The translations under genes were made by a program, and so were the position numbers. Shown piece by piece: positions 27,292 to 36,903 of a stretch of 64,000 nucleotides of DNA. Every line of letters starts with the position of its first letter. Position 1 is the first letter of the stretch. Origin of the DNA: Thiobacillus sp. SCUT-2 (GTDB lineage Bacteria; Pseudomonadota; Gammaproteobacteria; Burkholderiales; Thiobacillaceae); the NCBI RefSeq assembly GCF_035621355.1, contig NZ_CP141769.1, forward strand, positions 930,001 through 994,000. Direction: 5' to 3'. The notes under the pieces are model-generated. The model was given only the letters and a program-made list of their open reading frames with translations, did not search any database and was not told the DNA's origin.

Positions 27292-30053
27292 GCCTTCAGC
27301 GCATTCCCCACCACTTCTGCCACGTCCTTCGCCAGTCCCTCGATCGCCGCAATGCGTTCCAGCGCGGCGCGCGCGTGGGCCTGTCGGCCGGCGTCGAATT
27401 GGCGCCAGCGGTCGAAGCTGCGCGCGATGCGCGAGGCGACCTGCGGGTTGATCGCCTGCAATTCGCTGATGACGTCGGCGGCCAGCGCGTAGCCGCTGCC
27501 GTCGGCGGCGTGGAAGTGGCGCGGGTTGGCGCCGCAAAAGCCGCGGATCAGGGCGTAGACGCGGTTGGGGTTCTTGAGATCGAACGCCGGATGCTGCATC
27601 AGCGCGCGCACGTGCGCGGCGGTGCCGGGCAGGCGCGAGGTGGCCTGCACAGAGAACCACTTGTCGATGACCAGGGCTTCGTTCCGCCAGGGCGCGTAGA
27701 AGTCGGCGAGCGCCGTTTCTCTCTCGGGCAGGTCGAGGTTGGCGAGCGTGGCCAACGCGGCTATTTCGTCGGTCATGTTGCCGCCGGGCGCCAACTGGGC
27801 GGTGAGGCGTGGCACGACCGAGGCTTTCAGATAGTCGGCCTCGCTTTCGGCCAGATAGCCGAGGCAGGCGTTGCGCAGCGCGCGCTGGCCGACCTGTGAA
27901 CCGTCGGGTGCATAGGCTTCGCTCGGGGCCAGTGCGTTCCACACGGTTTCGAATTTATCGCGCAGGCGGGCGGCGAGGTGGCGGCGCAGGCTGACGCGTG
28001 CCGCGTGGATGGCTTCGGGGTCGATGGTGCCGCCTTGCGCAACAACGGCTTCGGCGAGCACGGCTTCGGCGGGCAGGTTGAGTGCCTCGGCGGCGAGCGC
28101 GGGGTCGCCATTCAGGCCGTCGTCGAGCACGCGGCCGCAGGCGGCGACGAAGGCATCGGGGATCCAGTCGCTGCCAAGCGCGTTTCCCTCTCCCCGGCCC
28201 TCTCCCGCTTGCGGGAGAGGGGGACGCGGTAACGCTGCGCGTTGTTGCGCATTAACGCCGGCGAGCAGGACGCGCGTCGCCAGGCGCTGGCCGGCTTCCC
28301 AGCGGTTGAAGGCGTCGGAATCGTGTGCCATCAGGTGCGCAAGCTCGGCGTCGGTCTGCTCGAATTCGAGCTGCACCGGCGCGGAGAAGTCGCGCAGCAA
28401 CGAGGCGACGGGGGCGTCGGGGACATCTTCGAAGACGAAGGTCTGCGTGGGCTCGGTCAGCGACAGCACGCGCGTGGTGCCGGCGGCTTCGGCCTCGCCG
28501 GCGAGTTTCAGCGGCGCGTCATGACCATTTGGCAGCACCAGCCCGAGCGCGACGGGAATGTGCAGCGTGCCTTCGACAACCGGCTGTCCCGACTCGGCCA
28601 GCCGCTTCTCGTAGGCGGTCGGGGCGAGGGTTTGCGTGAGCGTCAGCGTGTAGCGTTTCGTCGCGGCGTCGTACGTGCCGGATGCAGTCAAACGCGGCGT
28701 GCCGGCGCGCGCGTACCAGCGGCGGAACTGCGTGAGGTCGACGCCGGAGGCGTCCTGCATCGCCGCGACGAAATCCTCGCAGGTGACCGCCTGGCCGTCG
28801 TGGCGCTGGAAGTACAGATCCATGCCGCGGCGGAAGCCGTCGCGCCCGAGCAGGGTGTGGATCATGCGGATGACTTCCGCGCCCTTGTTGTAGACGGTGG
28901 CGGTGTAGAAGTTGTTGATCTCGGCGTAGGAGGCCGGCCGGATCGGATGCGCCATCGGGCCAGCGTCCTCGGGAAACTGGCCGACGCGCAGCGCGCGCAC
29001 TTCCTGGATGCGGGTGACCGCGCGCGAATGCGTGTCGGCGCCGAATTCCTGGTCGCGGAACACCGTCAGGCCTTCCTTCAGCGACAGCTGGAACCAGTCG
29101 CGGCAGGTGACGCGGTTGCCGGTCCAGTTGTGGAAATACTCGTGCGCCACCACGCGGTCGATGCCCTGGTAGTCGGCGTCGGTCGCGGTGTCGGGGCGCG
29201 CCAGCACGTATTTGGTGTTGAAGATGTTGAGGCCCTTGTTCTCCATCGCCCCCATGTTGAAGTCGCCGACGGCGACGATCATGTACTGGTCGAGGTCGTA
29301 TTCGAGGCCGAAGCGCTGTTCGTCCCAGCGCATGGCTTTTTTCAGCGCCGCCATCGCGTGGCCGCACTGGTCGAGCTTGCCCGGCTCGACGTAGACCGCC
29401 AGCCGAACCTTGTGTCCCGAGGCGGTGAGGAATTCGTCTTCCAGCACGTCGAGCTTCGCCGCGACGAGGGCGAACAGGTAGCAGGGCTTGGCGTAGGGAT
29501 CGTCCCAGCGCGCCCAGTGCCGCGTCGCGTCGTCCGCGCAGACGCCCGCCGCCACCGGGTTGCCGTTCGACAGCAGGTGCGGGAAGCGCGCGCGATCGGC
29601 CTCGATCGTGCAGCTGAATCTCGCCATCACGTCCGGCCGGTCGGGGAAGAAGGTGATGCGGCGGAAGCCTTCCGCCTCGCACTGCGTGAAATAGCCGTCG
29701 CGCGAGCGGTACAGGCCCGAGAGGTGGGTGTTGCGGTCGGGGTCGATGCGCACGACGGTTTCCAGCACGCAGGCATCGGGGAGCGGGCCGGCGATCGTCA
29801 GCCGGTCGTCGGCGACCACGTAACGCGTCGCGTCGAGTGCGGCGCCGTCGAGCGTCACGCTCAGCAACTGCAGTGCTTCACCGTCGAGCACCAGGGGGGC
29901 GTCCGCCACCGCCGGATTGCGTGTGCAGGCAAGCCGCGCCCGCACCTCGGCGTGGCCGTCGTGGATCGCGACGTGCAGATCGACCGAGTTGACCCGCCAG
30001 GCGGGCGGCGTGTAGTCCTTCAGGTACAGCGTGACGGGCGTTTCGGTGCGCAT
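27288..30053 (-). CDS. pepN: Aminopeptidase N (M1 family)
   Basis: 921 residues. PepN is the main cytoplasmic broad-specificity aminopeptidase. GAMENKGLNIFN precedes the zinc site HEYFHNWTGNR with the third ligand Glu about 19 residues on (LKEGLTVFRDQE). It is about 50 residues longer than the E. coli protein; part of this is a stretch LPRPPLPQAGEGRGEG near residues 608-625 that is encoded by a palindromic repeat inserted in frame. The rest of the reading frame is intact. It lies upstream of no close partner; prfB follows it on the other side (same strand, upstream). Confidence 0.96.
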   Translation of the reverse strand: MRTETPVTLYLKDYTPPAWRVNSVDLHVAIHDGHAEVRARLACTRNPAVADAPLVLDGEALQLLSVTLDGAALDATRYVVADDRLTIAGPLPDACVLETVVRIDPDRNTHLSGLYRSRDGYFTQCEAEGFRRITFFPDRPDVMARFSCTIEADRARFPHLLSNGNPVAAGVCADDATRHWARWDDPYAKPCYLFALVAAKLDVLEDEFLTASGHKVRLAVYVEPGKLDQCGHAMAALKKAMRWDEQRFGLEYDLDQYMIVAVGDFNMGAMENKGLNIFNTKYVLARPDTATDADYQGIDRVVAHEYFHNWTGNRVTCRDWFQLSLKEGLTVFRDQEFGADTHSRAVTRIQEVRALRVGQFPEDAGPMAHPIRPASYAEINNFYTATVYNKGAEVIRMIHTLLGRDGFRRGMDLYFQRHDGQAVTCEDFVAAMQDASGVDLTQFRRWYARAGTPRLTASGTYDAATKRYTLTLTQTLAPTAYEKRLAESGQPVVEGTLHIPVALGLVLPNGHDAPLKLAGEAEAAGTTRVLSLTEPTQTFVFEDVPDAPVASLLRDFSAPVQLEFEQTDAELAHLMAHDSDAFNRWEAGQRLATRVLLAGVNAQQRAALPRPPLPQAGEGRGEGNALGSDWIPDAFVAACGRVLDDGLNGDPALAAEALNLPAEAVLAEAVVAQGGTIDPEAIHAARVSLRRHLAARLRDKFETVWNALAPSEAYAPDGSQVGQRALRNACLGYLAESEADYLKASVVPRLTAQLAPGGNMTDEIAALATLANLDLPERETALADFYAPWRNEALVIDKWFSVQATSRLPGTAAHVRALMQHPAFDLKNPNRVYALIRGFCGANPRHFHAADGSGYALAADVISELQAINPQVASRIARSFDRWRQFDAGRQAHARAALERIAAIEGLAKDVAEVVGNALKA
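28186..28226. repeat. Palindromic repeat inserted in frame in pepN
   Basis: CCCTCTCCCGC TT GCGGGAGAGGG (28198-28221) is an 11-bp perfect palindrome, preceded by a partial copy CCCTCTCCCCGG. This sequence is a well-known dispersed intergenic repeat type in proteobacteria, giving PLPQAGEGRGE when translated. Here it lies inside a coding gene without breaking the frame. Confidence 0.8.
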
Positions 30054-30092
30054 CGGGTCTCCGGCGGCAGACTGGGGTGGGTCAATATCGCA

Positions 30093-30109
30093 CCCGCCCG
30101 TCAGGCGGG
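30093..30109 (-). terminator. Weak GC hairpin after prfB
   Basis: CCCGCC CGTCA GGCGGG is a 6-bp stem in the 64-base gap between the prfB stop and the pepN start. No U-tract follows. Confidence 0.3.
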
Positions 30110-30117
30110 CGCGGGGG

Positions 30118-31222
30118 TCACACGCCCTGCTTGAGGCTCGCCTCGATGAACTGGTCGAGGTCGCCGTCGAGCACTTTCTGCGTGTTCGACGCCTCGACGT
30201 TGGTGCGCAGGTCCTTGATGCGCGACTGGTCGAGCACGTAGCTGCGGATCTGGTGGCCCCAGCCGACGTCGGACTTGCCCGCCTCGAGCTTGTCCTGCTC
30301 GGCCTGGCGCTTGCGCAGCTCGGCTTCGTACAGGCGCGACTTCAGCATCGACATCGCCTCGGCCTTGTTCTTGTGCTGCGAACGGTCGTTCTGGCACTGC
30401 ACCACGATGTTGGTCGGCAGGTGCGTGATGCGCACCGCGGAGTCGGTCTTGTTGATGTGCTGGCCGCCGGCGCCGGACGCGCGGTAGGTGTCGATGCGCA
30501 GGTCGGCCGGGTTGATGTCGACCTCGATCGAGTCGTCGACCTCGGGATAGACGAACACGCTGGCGAACGAGGTGTGACGGCCGCCCGAGGAGTCGAACGG
30601 CGACTTGCGCACCAGGCGGTGGACGCCGGTCTCGGTGCGCAGGTAGCCGTAGGCGTAGTCGCCCTCGATCTTGATGCTGGCCGACTTGATGCCGGCGACG
30701 TCGCCCTCGGATTCTTCCAGCAGTTCGGCCTTGAAGCCCTTGCGCTCGGCGTACTTCAGGTATTGCCGCAGCAGCATCGACGCCCAGTCGCACGCCTCGG
30801 TGCCGCCGGCGCCGGCCTGGATGTCGAGGAAGCAGTTCGACGGGTCGGCGGGGTTGTTGAACATGCGGCGGAACTCGAGCTGCGCGACGTCCTTCTCGAT
30901 GTTCCCGAGGTCGTCGCGCACCGCGACGAGGGTGTCGTCGTCGTTCTCGGCGCGCGCCATCTCGAACAATTCCCCGGCGTCCTTGAGCCCGGCCGCGACG
31001 CGGTCGAGCACCAGCACCACGTCTTCGAGCGCCTTGCGCTCGCGGCCGAGCGCCTGCGCCTTTTCCGGATCGTTCCAGAAATCGGGCGCTTCGGAGAGGC
31101 GGATGACTTCTTCTAGGCGGTCTTTCCTGACAGGGTAGTCAAAGAAACCCCCTGAGCTGGCCGGCGCGCGCGCCGAGGTCGGCGAGTCGGGATTCGATCT
31201 GGTTGAGGCTTTCGGCTTCCAT
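30118..31222 (-). CDS. prfB: Peptide chain release factor 2 (programmed frameshift)
   Basis: RF2 ends translation at UGA and UAA. The coding sequence is in two frames: the start ATG at 31222 gives [17 protein letters not shown] and runs to an in-frame TGA at 31139-31141, and the rest follows in the +1 frame beginning [12 protein letters not shown]. The GGQ motif is in [12 protein letters not shown] and the stop-recognition SPF is in KSPFDSSG. Joined length is about 367 residues, as in E. coli. High RF2 ends translation at the TGA, low RF2 lets the shift occur, so the gene regulates itself. Confidence 0.97.
31138..31153 (-). promoter_or_regulatory. prfB +1 programmed frameshift site
   Basis: Reading on the minus strand: AGG GGG TTT CTT TGA C. 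The AGGGGG acts as an internal Shine-Dalgarno three bases before the slippery CTT, and the shift moves TGA to GAC. This is the canonical RF2 element. Confidence 0.95.
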
Positions 31223-31237
31223 GGCTGTGCTCGATGA

Positions 31238-32518
31238 CTAGGCGGAAAAACCGCGCATTATAGCCCACGCGACGAGCATCCCCAGCCCGGTCGCGCCGAT
31301 GCCGGCGATCGCGTGGCGCGCCATGTTCCAGCCGCCGATGAAGAGGATGAGCGCGGACTTGAAGGCGAGGTTGGAGAAGAACGCGAGCGTGACGACGTTG
31401 ACCACCACCGCCGATGACAGCTTGTCGAGATTGAACAGGCGCAGGCTCGACAGGGTGATGGGGTCGACGTCGGTCAGGCCCGACACCAGCGCGACCGCGT
31501 AGAGGCCGCGCGCGCCGAGCCAGTCGGACAGCCAGGCGGCGGCCAGCAGCACGATCGCATACATGAGCCCGAATCCCAGGGCCGTGCGCAGCTCCGTGGG
31601 GTTGGCCATCGCCAGTGCCGGCAGTTCGCCTTGCGGGCGCAGCTGCCGGACGCCGTAAGCGGCGGCCAGCACGCCGGCGACGAGGCCGCCTGCCAGCACC
31701 GGCAGCAGGTGGACGAGCACCGAGGGGGCCAGCACGGCCGCCAGCACCCCCAGCCGCACCAGCACGACCAGATTGGCCAGCACGACGACGATGACGGCGA
31801 TCGAGGTCATCGTGGCGCTGGCGCGCGCATGGCGGCTGAAGGCGAGGGTGGTCGCGGTCGACGACACCACGCCGCCGAGCAGGCCTACGGTCACGGCGCC
31901 CCGCCGCTGGCCGACCAGCCGCAAGGCGGCGTAGCCGGCCAGGCCGACGCCGGCGATCAGCACCACGATCCACCAGATCTGGTAGGGGTTGAGCGCGCCG
32001 AAGGGGCCGTAGTCGCGATTCGGCAGCAGCGGCAGGATGATCAGCGAGAGCACGGCGAACTGCAGCACCGACAGCAGGTCGCGGCGCGACAGGTGCTGGC
32101 TCAGGCCGCGCAGCTCCGGCTTGAAATAGAGCAGCATCGTGCTGGCGATGCCGAGCATCACCGCGAGCTGGATTTCGTCGTGCCACACCAGCACGCCGAG
32201 GCCGTAGCACAGCATCAGCGCCGCCACCGTCGTCGTGCCGGGGTCGCCGTCCTGCGCCGGCGACTGGAGGTAGGCCGCGATCATCATCGCGCCGACCAGC
32301 AGGAGACCGACCGCGACCATCCACGTCTCGCCGAGCGCCGCCGCCAGATGGGCGGACAGCACGCCGAACAGCGCGGTCAGGGCGAAGGTGCGCAGGCCGG
32401 CCTTGGCCGCCGGGTTGCGTTCGCGCTCGAATCCCATCAGGAGCCCGATGGCCATTGCGACGACGTAGCGCGGCAAGGGGGCGAGTTCGGGCGGCAGCCA
32501 GGTGATCAGGTCGTTCAT
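31238..32518 (-). CDS. MgtC/DUF4010 integral membrane protein
   Basis: 426 residues, strongly hydrophobic with about twelve membrane segments. The N-terminal part ([26 protein letters not shown]) matches the MgtC family N-terminus, and the C-terminal half matches DUF4010. Such proteins are often annotated as possible Mg2+ stress or transport proteins, but the substrate is not proven. The start [13 protein letters not shown] is preferred to a longer reading that would begin with charged, non-hydrophobic residues. It lies upstream of prfB on the same strand, 15 bases apart. Confidence 0.82.
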   Translation of the reverse strand: MNDLITWLPPELAPLPRYVVAMAIGLLMGFERERNPAAKAGLRTFALTALFGVLSAHLAAALGETWMVAVGLLLVGAMMIAAYLQSPAQDGDPGTTTVAALMLCYGLGVLVWHDEIQLAVMLGIASTMLLYFKPELRGLSQHLSRRDLLSVLQFAVLSLIILPLLPNRDYGPFGALNPYQIWWIVVLIAGVGLAGYAALRLVGQRRGAVTVGLLGGVVSSTATTLAFSRHARASATMTSIAVIVVVLANLVVLVRLGVLAAVLAPSVLVHLLPVLAGGLVAGVLAAAYGVRQLRPQGELPALAMANPTELRTALGFGLMYAIVLLAAAWLSDWLGARGLYAVALVSGLTDVDPITLSSLRLFNLDKLSSAVVVNVVTLAFFSNLAFKSALILFIGGWNMARHAIAGIGATGLGMLVAWAIMRGFSA

Positions 32519-32680
32519 CGTGGGGGGCGTCGGGTGAGTGTGCGGGACAAGGGCGGGGCGCCTGCTGATTCGCGTCGACTGGTAAATCCTAACCTTGGCT
32601 CCCCCCGGCGTCCGTGCCAGTATTCTGGCATGCGCATCGTGCGCTCGCATGGCCGATTGCGAAAATCCGCTTCTAAAGTA

Positions 32681-32708
32681 CATATTAATATGCCGATGTA
32701 TTAATATG
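32681..32708 (+). promoter_or_regulatory. Tandem AT-rich palindromes before the cytochrome gene
   Basis: CATATTAATATG is a self-palindrome, and its core TATTAATATG is repeated 16 bases on (32683-32692 and 32699-32708). They lie 31 bases before the cytochrome ATG in otherwise GC-rich DNA. They may be operator half-sites or include the -10. Confidence 0.45.
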
Positions 32709-32738
32709 GTGTCTCACGCTGGTAAGAGGGGAACGCTC

Positions 32739-33788
32739 ATGCTGATCCGTCTGATTGCAACCATCCTGCTCGGCGCGCTGGCGATGTCCGCCGCGTGGGG
32801 GGAACCGAACGGCGCCAAGCTGTACGCGCGCAACTGCGCGGCCTGCCACGGCGCCAGAGGCACGGGCAGCATCGGCGTGCCGCTGGCGCTGCCCTCGTTC
32901 CAGGCCACGATCACCGACGACTACCTGCGCAAGACGATCCACCTGGGCCGTCCGGGGCGCGTCATGCCGACTTTCTCCAACCTGAGCGACGACGAGATCG
33001 ACGCGATCGTCCGCTACGTGCGCTCCTGGTACAGCGGACCCGTGGTGACCTATTCGAACGCGCCGGTCAAGGGCGATCCCGCGCGCGGCAAGAAGCTCTT
33101 CGCGCAGAATTGCGCCGCCTGCCACGGGGCGAACGGCGAGGGGGCGAAGGGGACGGGCGTGACCTTCTCGCGCCCGCGCGACCTGCCGATCATGGCGCCC
33201 GCGCTGCACAACCCGGGCTTCCTCGCCGCCGCCCCCGACGCGATGATCAAGGCCACGCTGATGAAGGGGCGCGAAGGCACGCCGATGCGCTCCTTCCTGA
33301 AGCAGGGGCTGAAGGAAAGGGACATCGACGACATCGTCAGCTACGTGCGCAGCTTCGAGAAGCAGCCGCTCGCCGGCTCCGCCCAGCTGCTGCAGGCCGA
33401 GAGCCCGGTGATCGTGCGCGACTCGCCCTACGACCTGAAGACGACGGTCGAGAACGTCAAGACGGCGGTCACCACCAACAACTTCTTCTACGGGCGCGTG
33501 CAGACGCTCGAATACGGGCTGACCCAGCCCGAGAACGAGAACCCGAAGCAGGTCATCGTCTATTTCTGCAACATCAGCCTGCTCAACCAGGCGCTCGGGG
33601 TCGACCCGCGCGTCGGCATGTTCCTGCCGTGCCGCATCACCATCCTCGAGAAGCCCGACGGCAAGGTGCAGGTGATGTCGGTCAATCCCAAGGTGCTGAG
33701 CCAGCTGTTCAACAATTCCGAGCTGAACGAGTTGTGCGAGCAGATGAAGCAGAACTACACCAAGATCATGGAGGAGGCGACGCTATGA
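32739..33788 (+). CDS. Exported dihaem cytochrome c fused to a DUF302 domain
   Basis: 349 residues. A signal peptide (LIRLIATILLGALAMSAAWG) is followed by two class I cytochrome c domains with CAACH at 33-37 and 125-129. Likely distal methionines are M76 (GRVMPTF) and the one in EGTPMRSF. From about residue 225 a DUF302 domain follows (TVENVKTAVTTNNFFYGRV), whose function is unknown. The protein should act in the periplasm as an electron carrier. AGAGGGG before the ATG marks the start. The stop overlaps the next gene (ATGA), which is also DUF302. Confidence 0.88.
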   Translation: MLIRLIATILLGALAMSAAWGEPNGAKLYARNCAACHGARGTGSIGVPLALPSFQATITDDYLRKTIHLGRPGRVMPTFSNLSDDEIDAIVRYVRSWYSGPVVTYSNAPVKGDPARGKKLFAQNCAACHGANGEGAKGTGVTFSRPRDLPIMAPALHNPGFLAAAPDAMIKATLMKGREGTPMRSFLKQGLKERDIDDIVSYVRSFEKQPLAGSAQLLQAESPVIVRDSPYDLKTTVENVKTAVTTNNFFYGRVQTLEYGLTQPENENPKQVIVYFCNISLLNQALGVDPRVGMFLPCRITILEKPDGKVQVMSVNPKVLSQLFNNSELNELCEQMKQNYTKIMEEATL

Positions 33789-34258
33789 AGACCCTGATCC
33801 AGAAGCTGGCGGCCGCCGCGTTCGGCCTGCTGGTCATGGCGGCCCCCGCCGGCGCCGACGGTCTCATCATGGCGCGCATGAACCAGCCTTTCCCGGAGGC
33901 GATGGCGCTGCTGCAGAGCGCGATTTCCGCGCGCGGCTACACGATCACGCGGCTGCAGCAGGTGAACGAGAACCTGGCGCGGCGCGAGTACAAGAGCGAC
34001 ATGTACCGGGTCGTCTATTTCGGCAAGTTCGACGAGGTGAGGCGCGTCACGGCCGCGCATCCGGAGCTGATTCCCTTCCTGCCGCTCAACATCACGATCT
34101 TCGCCGAGGGCGACCAGGCGCTGCTGGTGTCGAGCCACCCGCGGACGCTCGAGGACTTCTTCCCGGACCCGGCGCTGAAGCCGATCTTCGATCACTGGGA
34201 GGCGGACATCGACGCCATCATGGACGAGCTGCGCGAGGGGGACGGTTCGGGCTCCTGA
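33785..34258 (+). CDS. Exported DUF302 protein
   Basis: 157 residues with a signal peptide (MKTLIQKLAAAAFGLLVMAAPAGA) and one DUF302 domain (MNQPFPEAMALLQSAISARG, then PFLPLNITIFAEGDQALLVSSHP). It overlaps the cytochrome stop by four bases, so the two are made together. Having one DUF302 attached to a dihaem cytochrome and one free suggests paired periplasmic subunits in a sulfur or detoxification electron path; this is inference only. Confidence 0.82.
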   Translation: MKTLIQKLAAAAFGLLVMAAPAGADGLIMARMNQPFPEAMALLQSAISARGYTITRLQQVNENLARREYKSDMYRVVYFGKFDEVRRVTAAHPELIPFLPLNITIFAEGDQALLVSSHPRTLEDFFPDPALKPIFDHWEADIDAIMDELREGDGSGS

Positions 34259-34274
34259 TCGCGCGCGCGGCCGC

Positions 34275-35822
34275 TCACTCGATCACGGCGCCGAGCGCCT
34301 CGTCCTGCGCCGGCGCGTGCTTCGCCGGCGCGCGCAGCAGCAATACGAGCGGGATGGCCGCCAGCGTGATCCACATCATGAAGCGGAAATCCTGCAGGTA
34401 GGCCAGCGACGCGGCCTGCCGGGTGACTTCGCCGTTGAGCATGGCCAGGCCCCCGGGCGTGGCGAGGGCGTAGGCACCCGATTCGACGGCCGCCTGCAGC
34501 GGCAGGCTGAAGGGCGTGAGGTAGGCCGCGAGCGCCGCGTGGTTCGTCTGCGTGTGCTGCGACAGGAAGCTGATCACGACCGAGATGCCGATGCTGCTGC
34601 CGAGGTTGCGCATCAGGCTGAACAGCGCGGTGCCCTCGTTGCGGAAATGCGGCGCGAGGGTGGCGAAGGTGATGGTGGAGAGCGGCACGAAGATGAAGCC
34701 GAGCCCCAGCCCCTGCGTGATGCCGGTCTGCACGATGTCCCAGCGCGTGACGTCGAGGCTGAAGTGCGTCATCTCCCACAGCGAGACGCTCACGATCACG
34801 AGCCCGGCGAAGATCATGTAGCGCGGGTCGACCCGGCCCGACAGCCTGCCGACGGTGATCATGGCGATCATCGTGCCGACGCCGCGCGGCGCCAGCACCA
34901 GGCCCACGTCGATCACGGGATAGTTCATCAGGTACTGCAGGTAGGGCGGCAGCAGCGCCATCGTCGCGAGCAGGATGACGCCGACGACGAAGATGAACAG
35001 CAGGCCGATGCTGAAGTTGCGGTCGTGGAACAGCCCCGGCTCGATGAAGGGCGCCGGATGGGTGAACATGTGGGCGACGAAAAGATAGAGAAAGAGGCCG
35101 GCCAGGATCGCCTCGGCGACGATTTCCGGGTTGGCGAACCAGTCGAGCGTCTCGCCGCGATCCAGCATCATCTGCAGCATGCCGAGCCCCAGCCCCAGCA
35201 TGGCGAATCCCATCAGGTCGAAGCGGCGCGCGCGGTCGATGGGCGTTTCCTGGATGTAGGTCACCAGCCCCAGCCAGGCGAGCAGGCCGAACGGCAGGTT
35301 GATGTAGAAGACCCAGCGCCAGTTGTAGTACTCGGTCAGCCAGCCGCCCAGCGTCGGTCCCAGAATCGGCCCCACCATGACGCCGACGCCCCACATCGCC
35401 ATCGCCTTGCCGTGCTGCTCGCGCGGAAAGGTGTCGAGCAGCACCGATTGCGAGAGCGGCACCAGGCTGGCGCCGAACACCCCCTGCAGCAGGCGGAACA
35501 CGACGATCTCCGGCAGGCTCTGCGCGGCGCCGCACAGCATCGACGTCACCGTGAAGCCGATGACCGACCAGATGAAGATGCGCCTGCGGCCGAAGCGCGC
35601 CGCAAGGAAGCCGGTCAGCGGCATGAAGATGGCCGCGGCCACGATGTAGGACGTCAGCACCCAGGCGATCTGGTCCTGGGTGGCGCCCATCGACCCCTGC
35701 ATGTGCGGCAGCGCGACGTTGGCGATCGTGGTGTCGAGCGCCTGCATGATCGTCGCCAGCATCACCGAGAGGGTGATGAAGCCGCGATGGGCGACGGCCG
35801 GGGCGGACACGGCGGGCCGCAT
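34275..35822 (-). CDS. DHA2-family (EmrB/QacA-like) MFS efflux transporter
   Basis: 515 residues with about 14 membrane segments. The N-terminal ALDTTIANVALPHMQGSMG and the motif A segment GFLAARFGRRRIFI are typical. It exports hydrophobic drugs through the inner membrane using the proton gradient. It is the third gene of a MarR-HlyD-MFS operon (eight bases after the HlyD gene), the EmrRAB pattern; an outer-membrane channel is not encoded here. Confidence 0.93.
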   Translation of the reverse strand: MRPAVSAPAVAHRGFITLSVMLATIMQALDTTIANVALPHMQGSMGATQDQIAWVLTSYIVAAAIFMPLTGFLAARFGRRRIFIWSVIGFTVTSMLCGAAQSLPEIVVFRLLQGVFGASLVPLSQSVLLDTFPREQHGKAMAMWGVGVMVGPILGPTLGGWLTEYYNWRWVFYINLPFGLLAWLGLVTYIQETPIDRARRFDLMGFAMLGLGLGMLQMMLDRGETLDWFANPEIVAEAILAGLFLYLFVAHMFTHPAPFIEPGLFHDRNFSIGLLFIFVVGVILLATMALLPPYLQYLMNYPVIDVGLVLAPRGVGTMIAMITVGRLSGRVDPRYMIFAGLVIVSVSLWEMTHFSLDVTRWDIVQTGITQGLGLGFIFVPLSTITFATLAPHFRNEGTALFSLMRNLGSSIGISVVISFLSQHTQTNHAALAAYLTPFSLPLQAAVESGAYALATPGGLAMLNGEVTRQAASLAYLQDFRFMMWITLAAIPLVLLLRAPAKHAPAQDEALGAVIE

Positions 35823-35829
35823 GGCGGGC

Positions 35830-36903
35830 CTAGAGCGCGCGCCCCAGCAGGCTGCGGCGATGGCCGGTGTCGATCTCGACCTCGGTGCTCAGCCCCGCCC
35901 GCAGCGGCGGGGCGTCCGCGGGGCCGTCGAGCCGGATGCGCACGGGCACGCGCTGGATGATCTTGACCCAGTTGCCGGTGGCGTTCTGCGCCGGGATCAC
36001 CGAGAACTCGGAGCCCGTGGCCGGGCTCAGGCTGTCGACGACGCCGTGCCAGGTCACGCCCGGGTAGGTGTCGACGCGCACCGAGACCGGCTGGCCCGGG
36101 CGCACGTAGGTCAGGTCGGTTTCGGGAAAGTTGGCTTCGATCCAGGCGTTGTGCGTCGCCACCAGCGCGGTGACCGCCGCGCCCGCGCTCACGTACTGGC
36201 CCGGCTTGGGCATCTTGCCCACCGTTCCCGCGAACGGGGCACGCACCTCGGCATGCGCGAGATCGAGCTTCGCCTGCTCGAGTTCGGCCTGGGCGGCGAG
36301 ATAGGCGGGATGCCGCGTGACGTCGCCCTCGACGCGGCCGGCGAGGCTTTCGCCGATGCGCTTCAGATCCTGTTCCAGCGCGCCGATCTGCTGCACGGCA
36401 AGCGTGGTGTCCTGGCGGGCGTCGTCATAGCGCGCGTTGGAGATGAAGTGCCGGGCGACGAGGTCGGCCTCGCGCTGCTGGTTGCGGTGGGCGAACGCGA
36501 GCCGCGTGCGGGCGAGCGCGATCTCCGCCTGCTTTTCGCGGTAGCTCGCCTGCAGCGCCGCGAGGTCGGTGCGCACCTGGGCGAGCTTGGCCTCGTCCTT
36601 GGCCACCGCGACCTGGAAGGGCGCGGGGTCGAGACGGAACAGCACCTGTCCCGCCTGCACCGTCTGGTTCTCGTGAACGCGAACTTCGAGAATCGCGCCC
36701 GACACCTCGGCGCTCACCGGGACCTTGTCCGCCTTGACGTAGGCATTGTCGGTGGACACGTAGCGGCCGCCTGCCAGATAGAAGCCGAGCCCCACGACGG
36801 CGGCGACCAGCGGCACGCCGACGAGGAGGAGGCGCCGCAGGCGGCGGCGGTTCGGCGCGGGAACGGGGGCATCGGGCGTATCGGGCGTATCGGGCGGGCT
36901 CAT
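35830..36903 (-). CDS. HlyD/EmrA-type membrane fusion protein
   Basis: 357 residues: a short cytoplasmic N-terminus rich in Pro and Arg, one membrane segment (LLLVGVPLVAAVVGLGFYLA), a biotinyl-lipoyl-like half (VSAEVSGAILEVRVHENQTV), a long alpha-helical hairpin and a closing beta domain. It bridges the MFS pump to an outer-membrane channel. Its start overlaps the end of the MarR gene (36900-36903). Confidence 0.92.
   Translation of the reverse strand: MSPPDTPDTPDAPVPAPNRRRLRRLLLVGVPLVAAVVGLGFYLAGGRYVSTDNAYVKADKVPVSAEVSGAILEVRVHENQTVQAGQVLFRLDPAPFQVAVAKDEAKLAQVRTDLAALQASYREKQAEIALARTRLAFAHRNQQREADLVARHFISNARYDDARQDTTLAVQQIGALEQDLKRIGESLAGRVEGDVTRHPAYLAAQAELEQAKLDLAHAEVRAPFAGTVGKMPKPGQYVSAGAAVTALVATHNAWIEANFPETDLTYVRPGQPVSVRVDTYPGVTWHGVVDSLSPATGSEFSVIPAQNATGNWVKIIQRVPVRIRLDGPADAPPLRAGLSTEVEIDTGHRRSLLGRAL

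Noticed and set aside
28186-28226. Assembly chimera as cause of the repeat inside pepN
   Set aside because: The reading frame and aminopeptidase sequence continue correctly on both sides, which a misjoin would be unlikely to give.
30118-31020. prfB as a short or broken gene
   Set aside because: The N-terminus is present upstream in the other frame with the classic programmed frameshift signal, so it is intact.
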